Assembly (NCBI GenBank): GCA_937954195.1
Contig: CALFYR010000416.1
Coordinates: 1-5,898 of the forward strand
DNA length: 5,898 bases
Origin: an uncultured Dehalococcoidia bacterium
GTDB taxonomy: Bacteria; Chloroflexota; Dehalococcoidia; Tepidiformales; Tepidiformaceae
Direction of reading: 5' to 3'
Of this stretch, positions 1 to 5,033 are shown piece after piece; the first letter of the stretch is position 1, and each line of letters begins with the position of its first letter. The position numbers and the translations under genes were made by a program. A model generated the notes under the pieces. It was not told where the DNA came from. It searched no databases and saw only the letters and a list, made by a program, of their open reading frames with translations.

Positions 1-1047
1 CAGGGCCTCGATGACCTCCTCGAAGCCATCGGCCTCGTCGCCGAAATCGGCGAGCTCAAGGCCAACCCGGATAAGCCCGCTATCGCCGTCGTCATCGAAG
101 CCGAACTCGACCCGAGCCGCGGCCCCGTGGGCACCGTCCTCGTCCAGGCAGGAACGCTCCACCAGGGCGATGCCGTCGTGGTCGGCGAAACCAGCGGCAA
201 GATCAAGGCGATGTTCGATGACCAGGGAGCTCGCATCCGCGAAGCGGGGCCATCAACCCCGGTCGTCATCATGGGCCTCGAAAACGTGCCCGATGCCGGT
301 GAGCGCATCCGCGCCGCCGCCGATGAGCGCGTCGCCCGCGGCATCGTGGAATCCCGCAAGCGAGCCCGCGAAGCCGCCGAGCAGACCGAGCACGCACACG
401 TCAACCTCGACACGCTCTTCAACGAAATCAGCGCCGGCAAGCTCAAGGAGCTGATCATCATCCTCAAGACCGACGTGCGCGGCAGTGGCGAAGCGCTGAA
501 GGGCGCCCTCGAACGCCTCAGCAACGCCGAAGTGAAGCTGAAGATCATCCACTCGGCCACCGGACCCGTGAGCGACAGTGACGTCATGCTCGCCGAGGCG
601 TCCAACGGCATCATCATCGCCTTCAACACCCGTGTTGAGTCGTCTGCCAAGAAGCGGGCCGAAGCCACCGGCGTCGAAGTCCGCTCCTACTCGATCATCT
701 ACCAGGTGCTTGAGGACGTGGAGAAGGCGCTCACCGGCATGCTCGAGCCCATCTACGAAAACGTCGTCGATGGCCACGCCGAAGTCCGTCAGATCTTCAA
801 GTCGAGCCGCCTCGGCCAGATCGCTGGCTGCTTCGTCCTCGATGGCACGCTCCGCCGCGGTTCCGCCGTCCGCGTCCTGCGCGGCAAGGACGAGATCTGG
901 AAGGGCCGCTGCGAAGGCCTGAAGCGTTTCCAGGACGATGTCCGCGAAGTCCAGACCGGCTACGAATGCGGTGTCGTCCTCGCGGGCTTCGACAAGTTCC
1001 AGGAAGGCGACGTCATCGAGTTCTTCCACGAAGAGCGCGTCCGCTAG
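1..1047 (+). CDS. infB: Translation initiation factor IF-2, C-terminal part (5' truncated)
   Basis: IF-2 is the GTPase that brings initiator fMet-tRNA to the 30S subunit and promotes 50S joining. The reading frame is open from base 1 and gives 348 residues, so the N-terminal region and nearly all of the G domain lie to the left of the window. Visible in order: the last helix of the G domain (local residues 1-23, LLEAIGLVAEI), the beta-barrel domain II (about 24-115, with GPVGTVLVQAGTLHQGD), domain III (about 150-240, LKTDVRGSGEAL and EVKLKIIHSATGPVSDSD) and the fMet-tRNA-binding domain IV (about 252-348). Domain IV carries GYECGVVLAGFDKFQEGDVIE, matching the conserved GYECG...GDVIE ending of IF-2, including its cysteine (local C323). 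The stop is TAG. The GTG at 127 is internal and not a start. rbfA follows after 62 bp, the usual order. Identification is essentially certain; only the 5' end is missing. Confidence 0.97.
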   Translation, partial: QGLDDLLEAIGLVAEIGELKANPDKPAIAVVIEAELDPSRGPVGTVLVQAGTLHQGDAVVVGETSGKIKAMFDDQGARIREAGPSTPVVIMGLENVPDAGERIRAAADERVARGIVESRKRAREAAEQTEHAHVNLDTLFNEISAGKLKELIIILKTDVRGSGEALKGALERLSNAEVKLKIIHSATGPVSDSDVMLAEASNGIIIAFNTRVESSAKKRAEATGVEVRSYSIIYQVLEDVEKALTGMLEPIYENVVDGHAEVRQIFKSSRLGQIAGCFVLDGTLRRGSAVRVLRGKDEIWKGRCEGLKRFQDDVREVQTGYECGVVLAGFDKFQEGDVIEFFHEERVR

Positions 1048-1052
1048 AACAC

Positions 1053-1073
1053 GTCCCGGGGCTTCCCCGGGAC
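1053..1073 (+). other. Perfect 9-bp GC hairpin between infB and rbfA
   Basis: The sequence GTCCCGGGG-CTT-CCCCGGGAC forms a perfect 9-bp stem with a 3-base loop, starting 5 bases after the infB stop. No T run follows (ACCCTGCC), so it does not look like a full intrinsic terminator. Possible roles are an mRNA processing or stability element, a partial attenuator between infB and rbfA, or a Rho-related 3' end. The structure is read directly from the sequence; any role is inference. Confidence 0.6.
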
Positions 1074-1099
1074 ACCCTGCCGCCCGTCGCGGCATTCGT

Positions 1100-1104
1100 G
1101 GTGA
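1100..1104 (+). promoter_or_regulatory. Shine-Dalgarno sequence that sets the rbfA start
   Basis: GGTGA lies 5 bases before the ATG at 1110 and matches the anti-Shine-Dalgarno end of 16S rRNA. This favours ATG 1110 over the GTG codons at 1098 and 1101 (which overlap the motif) and over the ATG at 1116. Confidence 0.55.
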
Positions 1105-1109
1105 CCCCG

Positions 1110-1487
1110 ATGAGCATGCGCACGACCCGCGTCAACGAACTCCTGCGTGCTGAGATCAGCGAGCTGCTCCTGCGCGAGGTGAAGGACCCTCGCGTCTCCC
1201 GCGGCATGATCACCATCACGGAAGTCCAGGTTTCACCGGACCTGCGCCGCGCCACCGTGTTCGTCTCCCACCTGGGCACCGAAGCCGAAAGGCGCGACGC
1301 CCTCGACGGCCTCCAGCACTCTGCGCCCTTCATGCACCGTGAACTCGTCCACCGCCTGAAGCTGCGCAACGTCCCCGACCTCACCTTCCGCTTCGATCCA
1401 TCCATCGAACGCGGCGCCCGCCTCACCGAACTCATCCACCAGGTCAGCCACGAATTGCACGAATCCGGCGATGGCCCGCAAGAGTGA
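1110..1487 (+). CDS. rbfA: Ribosome-binding factor A (30S maturation)
   Basis: RbfA is a small KH-fold protein that binds the 30S subunit near the 5' end of 16S rRNA and acts late in its maturation, notably during cold growth. From ATG 1110 the product is 125 residues, a normal length. Family signatures are an N-terminal helix (RVNELLRAEISELLLREVKDPR, residues 7-28), the strand VSPDLRRATVFVS (41-53) and the C-terminal block LRNVPDLTFRFDPSIERG. The frame is open further upstream, but that stretch includes the infB end and the hairpin, so a longer protein is unlikely; ATG 1116 is the main alternative start. The 3' end overlaps truB by 17 bases (TGA at 1485-1487, truB ATG at 1471), which suggests shared transcription and translational coupling. 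The infB-rbfA-truB order is widely conserved in bacteria. Confidence 0.95.
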   Translation: MSMRTTRVNELLRAEISELLLREVKDPRVSRGMITITEVQVSPDLRRATVFVSHLGTEAERRDALDGLQHSAPFMHRELVHRLKLRNVPDLTFRFDPSIERGARLTELIHQVSHELHESGDGPQE

Positions 1488-2391
1488 TTCGCCGCTCCAC
1501 GGCATCCTCCTTGTCGATAAACCCGCCGGCTGGACGAGCCACGACGTCGTCGCCCGCGTGCGCCGCCTGACCGGTCAACGCCGCATCGGTCACACGGGTA
1601 CGCTGGACCCGGCCGCGACGGGGCTGCTTGTCCTCTGCCTCGGCCAGGCCACGCGTCTCGTCGAGTACATCACCGCGCATGACAAGCGCTACACCGGTGA
1701 GATCGTGCTCGGCCGCACCACCACCACGGATGACGCCGAAGGCGACGCCCTCGAAACGCGGACGGTGCCACCCATTTCAGCCGAAGACCTCGCGTCGCTC
1801 GCACGGCGGTTTACCGGCGTCCTCCAGCAGGTCCCTCCTGCTTTCAGCGCCGTAAGCGTCAACGGGCAGCGGGCCTACCACGCTGCTCGCACGGGCACGG
1901 CGCTCGAGCTGCCCGCGCGAACCATCACCGTCCACAGTCTCCATCTCACCTGGGCGTCCAGCGCTCGGCTCACGGTCGAAGTGCATTGCGGGCCGGGTAC
2001 CTACATCCGCAGCCTTGCCCGCGACATCGGCGCCGAACTCGGCTGCGGCGCGCACCTCGCCAGCCTGCGCCGCCACGCCTCTGGCACGTTCGATGTCCGC
2101 GATGCCTGGACCCTCGCTGAAATCGAATCTCTCGCGGCGGCGGGCCAGGTCAAGCCGGCCCTGCTCCCCGCCGACGAGGGAATGACTGCCTTCGATGCGG
2201 CCATCCTCGGGCCCGAAGGCGCCGCCGAATTGAGCTTCGGTCGAGCCTATTCGCCCGCCTCGACGCCCATCCGGCCCGCTGCGGTGGCCCGTCTTTACGC
2301 AAGTGACGGCACGTTCAAAGGCGTCGTTTCTCTGTCGAGTTCGGGCCAGATCACGCCCGTGAAGCTGTTGAATCTGCCGAATTCGGCCTGA
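1471..2391 (+). CDS. truB: tRNA pseudouridine(55) synthase
   Basis: TruB converts U55 in the T-loop of tRNAs to pseudouridine and also has tRNA-folding chaperone activity. The product has 306 residues, close to the usual length of about 300. Seen in order: GILLVDKPAGWTSHDVV (residues 11-27), motif II GHTGTLDPAATGLL with the catalytic aspartate at D46, KRYTGEIVLG with the conserved tyrosine Y75, a PPAFSAVSVNGQRAY segment, and GTYIRSLARDIG with the conserved arginine R180. A C-terminal domain of about 75 residues follows. Its ATG lies inside rbfA with only a weak Shine-Dalgarno sequence, so translation probably depends on ribosomes finishing rbfA. No terminator is evident directly after the TGA. 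The next plus-strand gene has its own promoter and is not part of the usual truB neighbourhood (ribF, rpsO). Confidence 0.97.
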   Translation: MARKSDSPLHGILLVDKPAGWTSHDVVARVRRLTGQRRIGHTGTLDPAATGLLVLCLGQATRLVEYITAHDKRYTGEIVLGRTTTTDDAEGDALETRTVPPISAEDLASLARRFTGVLQQVPPAFSAVSVNGQRAYHAARTGTALELPARTITVHSLHLTWASSARLTVEVHCGPGTYIRSLARDIGAELGCGAHLASLRRHASGTFDVRDAWTLAEIESLAAAGQVKPALLPADEGMTAFDAAILGPEGAAELSFGRAYSPASTPIRPAAVARLYASDGTFKGVVSLSSSGQITPVKLLNLPNSA

Positions 2392-2428
2392 ACGGCCACT
2401 TATGTAGATTACAAACTCGATTTTAGGG

Positions 2429-2457
2429 TTGACACCGGACCACCACGCTCCGATCAT
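2429..2457 (+). promoter_or_regulatory. Probable sigma-70-type promoter for the small zinc-ribbon gene
   Basis: An exact TTGACA (-35, 2429-2434) is followed after 17 bases by GATCAT (-10, 2452-2457; four of six consensus bases). The DNA just upstream (2401-2425) is AT-rich, unusual in this GC-rich window and like an UP element. Transcription from it would leave a leader of roughly 90 bases before the TTG start at 2552. The fit of the -35 box and spacing is good; the -10 box is only fair. Confidence 0.55.
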
Positions 2458-2540
2458 GCCTGAGGTACTGGCGAACCTGCGCAATCGCGTAGGCACTCTA
2501 GCATTTTGGCCAGTCCCCCCACCCACGGGCGGGGATCAGA

Positions 2541-2546
2541 AGGAGG
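2541..2546 (+). promoter_or_regulatory. Strong Shine-Dalgarno sequence fixing a TTG start
   Basis: AGGAGG (extended to AAGGAGGG at 2540-2547) sits 5 bases before TTG 2552. It is the best ribosome-binding site in the window and is the reason for choosing the TTG start, because no ATG is available at the right place. A GC-rich segment with hairpin potential (CCCC at 2517-2520 with GGGG at 2531-2534) lies immediately upstream. Confidence 0.8.
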
Positions 2547-2551
2547 GTCCC

Positions 2552-2692
2552 TTGGAAGCCTACTGCCTCAAGTGCCGGGTCAAGCGCGAAATGAAAGACC
2601 CGAAGGCAATCACCATGAAGAACGGCAAGCCCGCCACCGAGGGCTCCTGCCCGACTTGCGGCACCAAGATGTTCAAGATCGGGAAAGCCTAA
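2552..2692 (+). CDS. Small Cys4 zinc-ribbon-like protein, DUF5679 type
   Basis: This gene encodes 46 residues: MEAYCLKCRVKREM, then KDPKAITMKNGKPATEG, then SCPTCGTKMFKIGKA. Two CxxC knuckles (C5/C8 and C33/C36) frame a lysine-rich loop, the pattern of a single zinc ribbon. From memory it matches the uncharacterised DUF5679 family (YCxKCrxKrem...KNGrPAtxGxCPxCGTKMfrIG), whose members are about this size. Related ribbons occur at the C-terminus of some topoisomerases, so nucleic-acid binding is a possible but unproven role. The start is TTG behind an excellent Shine-Dalgarno sequence; upstream extension would run into the promoter. It is set off from truB by its own promoter and followed by a strong hairpin, so it is probably a single-gene transcript. 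Function is unknown. Confidence 0.9.
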   Translation: MEAYCLKCRVKREMKDPKAITMKNGKPATEGSCPTCGTKMFKIGKA

Positions 2693-2715
2693 ATCTCTGC
2701 AGTCTGTTAACCGAG

Positions 2716-2751
2716 ATGGAAGAGGGCCTGCTCGCGCAGGCCCTCTTTCAT
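2716..2751. terminator. Hairpin terminator between convergent genes, probably bidirectional
   Basis: A 15-bp stem (2716-2730 with 2737-2751, one G-U pair on the plus strand) closes a 6-base loop, CTCGCG. The core, AAGAGGGCCTG/CAGGCCCTCTT, is perfect. It lies 23 bases after the small gene's TAA and 1 base beyond the stop of the minus-strand phosphatase, where both transcripts should end. The T run is short (TTT) on the plus strand and lies within the stem arm; on the minus strand it is CTCTTCC, also weak. Position and stem strength support a shared terminator. Confidence 0.78.
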
Positions 2752-2752
2752 G

Positions 2753-3523
2753 TCATGCGAAATCCAGCCGCAACGCCGAAATGACCTCGGCATGCAACGC
2801 CCCGTTTGTCGCCACCACCGAGTCGCCCACACCCGGCGTCCCGTCCCACGTCGAGAACGCGCCGCCCGCTTCGGTGATCACCGGATACAGCGCCGCCGCA
2901 TCCCAGATGCTCATGTCCGGGTCCAGCATGATCTCCGCACGGCCCGCCGCCACCATCAGGTATCCGTAGCAGTCGCCCCAGGCGCGCGCCAGCTTGCACC
3001 GCGAAACAAGGCTATCGAACCCCTTCGGGTGCTTCCCGGCCGTCCGCGCGTACGAGGTCATCGAAAGTGTCGCCTCGTCAATGGTGGCGACGTCGGAAAC
3101 GCGGGCAGGCTGTCCGTTCAGGAATGCCCCCATCCCCTTCGCGGCGGATGCCGTCTCGCCCGCCGCATGGCACGCGATCACGCCCACCACCGGCTCCCCA
3201 TCCCGTTCCAGCGCGATGAGCGTGCCAAAGAGCGGCACGTGGTGCATGAACGACTTCGTCCCGTCGATCGGGTCGAGGATCCAGCGGTGCCGGCCGTCGC
3301 CCGCCGTTTCGCCGAATTCCTCGCCGAGGATCCCGTGTTGCGGGCACTCCCTGGCGAGGAATTCCCGCATCGCAGTCTCCGCGTTCCGGTCGGCGATCGT
3401 CACTGGCGTTCGGTCGGCCTTCAGCTCAACCGCGGTGCCGCTCGCGTACAACGGCATGATGACGTCCCGCGCGATGTCTGCCGCCCTCCGGGCGATCTGC
3501 AACAGCTCCCCAAGTTCGCTCAT
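2753..3523 (-). CDS. hisN: Inositol-monophosphatase-family phosphatase, likely histidinol-phosphatase HisN
   Basis: This is a Mg2+-dependent phosphatase of the inositol monophosphatase fold, 256 residues, normal for the family. Metal-site motifs are complete: GEEFG (E68), WILDPIDGTKSF (D84, D87, with the following GT) and WDAAALYPVITEAGG (D208). TPVTIADRNAE (39-49), RAWGDCYGY (180-188) and a C-terminal SVVATNGALH resemble the HisN-type histidinol-phosphatases of actinobacteria more than true inositol monophosphatases. That enzyme removes phosphate from L-histidinol phosphate in histidine synthesis. The substrate is inferred from sequence likeness only; inositol phosphatase, fructose-1,6-bisphosphatase or 3'-phosphoadenosine-5'-phosphate phosphatase activity remain possible. 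No other his gene is in the window. The ATG shares one base with the stop of the upstream reductase (TAATG), and a GGTGA about 12 bases upstream may aid reinitiation. It ends next to the shared terminator. Confidence 0.85.
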   Translation of the reverse strand: MSELGELLQIARRAADIARDVIMPLYASGTAVELKADRTPVTIADRNAETAMREFLARECPQHGILGEEFGETAGDGRHRWILDPIDGTKSFMHHVPLFGTLIALERDGEPVVGVIACHAAGETASAAKGMGAFLNGQPARVSDVATIDEATLSMTSYARTAGKHPKGFDSLVSRCKLARAWGDCYGYLMVAAGRAEIMLDPDMSIWDAAALYPVITEAGGAFSTWDGTPGVGDSVVATNGALHAEVISALRLDFA

Positions 3524-4515
3524 TAGCGGGCCGCGTCACCTTTCCGGTAGTTGGCCGTCAGCTCGTCCAGCCGCTTCTTCAGTTCCGGCGAAAGCGGGGT
3601 CGCGACAGCCTTCAGCGTGTCGTCGAGCTGTTCCGGCCGGCTCGCGCCAATGATCGGTGCGGTAATCACCGGGTTCGCCAGCACCCAGGCCACCGCCATC
3701 TGGGCCAGCGTCATGCCCGCCTCCGCTGCAATCGGCCGAAGTTGCTCCACCGTCTCGAACATGCCTTCGTGCCAGTAGCGGTCCTGGTATCGCTCGGCCG
3801 CCGTCCCAAGCGTGAACCGCGAGCCTTCCTCCGGCCCGGCCGAAGGGTTGTGCTTCCCGCTCAGCAACCCTCCCGCGATCGGGTTGTACGGGATAACGCC
3901 AATGCCCTCCTCACCGCACAACGGCAGCAGTTCGCGCTCGATCTCCCGGAACAACATGTTGTACCGCGGCTGCACCGAATCGAACCGCACGATGCCCAGC
4001 GCCTCGCTCCGGCCCACCGCGCGAGCCACCTGGTAGGCGAGGAAGTTCGAGCACCCCACGTAGCGCACCTTCCCCCAGCGCACCAGGTCCTCCAGCGCCT
4101 TCAACGTCTCGTCGATCGGCGTCTCCGGGTCCGGCCCGTGCAGCTGGTAGAGGTCGATGTAGTCCGTGCCCAGCCGCCGAAGCGAGGCATCCACCGCGTC
4201 CAGGATGTGCTTGCGCGAGTTTCCCTGGTCCCAGCGGCTTGGCCCCATCCGCCCGAAGCACTTGGTGGCCACAATCACCTTCTCGCGGCGGCCCTCCAGC
4301 CACTTTCCGACGATCTCTTCAGTGCGCCCTTGCGAGCCGGCCGGCGCGCCCAGCGGGTACACGTCCGCCGCATCGAAGAACGTGACTCCGCTGTCGAACG
4401 CCTTGTCCATGATGGCGAACGAGGTCTTCTCGTCGCACTGGTAGCCGAACGTCATTGTGCCGAGGCACAGCTTCGAAACCTGCAGGCCGGTGCGGCCCAG
4501 GCGTGTGTGTTTCAT
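3523..4515 (-). CDS. Aldo/keto reductase
   Basis: This is an NADPH-dependent oxidoreductase of the aldo/keto reductase superfamily, a single TIM barrel of 330 residues, full length. The N-terminal signature is complete: MKHTRLGRTGLQVSKLCLGTM, then GVTFFDAADVY. The catalytic tetrad is intact: D48, Y53, K85 (VATKCFG) and H126 (DLYQLHGPD). The C-terminal cofactor loop IIGASRPEQLDD (288-299) matches the NADP-phosphate-binding segment of the family. Overall likeness is to the Tas/YghZ/YajO-like bacterial group with broad carbonyl substrates, so the substrate cannot be named. The start is ATG with GGAG 6 bases upstream (4525-4522). It overlaps the phosphatase gene by one base, implying co-expression, and lies 50 bp after the small membrane-protein gene. 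A possible extra promoter sits in that gap. Confidence 0.95.
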   Translation of the reverse strand: MKHTRLGRTGLQVSKLCLGTMTFGYQCDEKTSFAIMDKAFDSGVTFFDAADVYPLGAPAGSQGRTEEIVGKWLEGRREKVIVATKCFGRMGPSRWDQGNSRKHILDAVDASLRRLGTDYIDLYQLHGPDPETPIDETLKALEDLVRWGKVRYVGCSNFLAYQVARAVGRSEALGIVRFDSVQPRYNMLFREIERELLPLCGEEGIGVIPYNPIAGGLLSGKHNPSAGPEEGSRFTLGTAAERYQDRYWHEGMFETVEQLRPIAAEAGMTLAQMAVAWVLANPVITAPIIGASRPEQLDDTLKAVATPLSPELKKRLDELTANYRKGDAAR

Positions 4516-4544
4516 CGAAAGCTCCGGGATGTGTGGTGCCCGCG

Positions 4545-4558
4545 AGTATAGCCGCTAT
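4545..4558 (-). promoter_or_regulatory. Possible -10 box with overlapping 11-bp palindrome before the reductase gene
   Basis: On the minus strand TATACT (4550-4545) matches five of six -10 consensus bases and lies 29 bases before the reductase ATG, leaving room for a short leader with its Shine-Dalgarno sequence. No matching -35 box is seen at 16-18 bases spacing, and there is no TG extension. The palindrome ATAGC-C-GCTAT (4548-4558) overlaps it and might be an operator or chance. This is low-confidence evidence for an internal promoter. Confidence 0.3.
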
Positions 4559-4565
4559 CGGGGAC

Positions 4566-4991
4566 CTACTGCTTCCAGCGCTCCAGGATCTCTTCCGCCT
4601 CGCGGATAGCGGCCTCGTGGTCGTCCTGCGCCTCCGGAGGCGGCGGAACGTGGCCTGGCCCCGGCCCATCCCTCGGCGGCTCATCCGGGCGTATCGGCGT
4701 CGGTTCGTTCTGCACGTACGTGCAGCGCTTGCACGATTCCTGCGATCCAACCAGCGCCAGCGCGAAATGCGCGAACCCACGGCCGCAGTATTCCACCCGT
4801 GACGATCGAACCCGCGCCGTTCGCGCACGCCCGCCGCGCGGCGGCTTCGCGGCCCTCGGCTCCTTCGCTTTCGGGATGCCCGCCGCGATTCCACCTCGTC
4901 CGCGCTGGTCACGCTGCGCCAGCGCCATGTTGATCAGGTACACGATGAACGGGAACAACAGCACAACCAGGAAGGCAATCGTCTGGATCAC
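4566..4991 (-). CDS. Small single-pass membrane protein of unknown function with Cys cluster
   Basis: I do not recognise a named family. The 141-residue product starts at GTG 4991, with AGGAT 6 bases upstream (5002-4998), and ends with TAG. Residues 4-25 (TIAFLVVLLFPFIVYLINMALA) form one hydrophobic helix with no cleavable signal site. The following stretch (27-66) is very rich in Arg, Lys and Gly, so by the positive-inside rule the C-terminal part should be cytoplasmic. Residues 67-95 (EYCGRGFAHFALALVG, then SQESCKRCTYVQNE) hold three cysteines (C69, C87, C90) and H75, which could bind a metal. A Pro-rich acidic linker (97-120) and a charged helix (EAAIREAEEILERWK) follow. The clear membrane segment, Shine-Dalgarno site and fit between co-directional genes support a real gene. 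It is 42 bp after the aminotransferase stop and 50 bp before the reductase. Confidence 0.8.
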   Translation of the reverse strand: MIQTIAFLVVLLFPFIVYLINMALAQRDQRGRGGIAAGIPKAKEPRAAKPPRGGRARTARVRSSRVEYCGRGFAHFALALVGSQESCKRCTYVQNEPTPIRPDEPPRDGPGPGHVPPPPEAQDDHEAAIREAEEILERWKQ

Positions 4992-5033
4992 GTGTCTATC
5001 CTACGCGCGTCGGCAAGCGGTTGGCTGCAAGCC

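Noticed and set aside
127..129. GTG 127 as the start of infB
   Set aside because: The frame is open from base 1 and the upstream residues match the end of the IF-2 G domain, so this is an internal valine codon.
253..1095. 280-codon open frame on the minus strand opposite infB
   Set aside because: It is antisense to an unmistakable infB; GC-rich codon use keeps opposite frames free of stops, and its product is low-complexity Asp/Ala/Gly/Leu-rich without any known motif.
2378..2387. CCGAATTCGG palindrome at the end of truB
   Set aside because: It lies within the coding sequence, is only 10 bp and has no loop, so it is not a terminator; likely chance.
2491..2504. GGCACTCTAGCA, reminiscent of half a CIRCE (HrcA) operator
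   Set aside because: No inverted partner half-site at the 9-base spacing, and no heat-shock gene is near.
1777..2526. 249-codon minus-strand frame opposite truB and the spacer
   Set aside because: It is the shadow of truB, shows no family signature, and would read across the promoter region of the small gene.
2429..2551. In-frame N-terminal extension of the small zinc-ribbon gene from TTG 2429
   Set aside because: That TTG is part of the -35 box and has no ribosome-binding site; the extension has no family likeness, while TTG 2552 has AGGAGG at ideal spacing.
2750..3526. 258-codon plus-strand frame opposite the phosphatase gene
   Set aside because: The minus-strand frame has all inositol-monophosphatase motifs; the plus-strand product is Arg/His/Pro-rich and resembles nothing known.
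3742..4551. 269-codon plus-strand frame opposite the aldo/keto reductase
   Set aside because: It is antisense to a gene with an intact catalytic tetrad; its composition is typical of a shadow frame.
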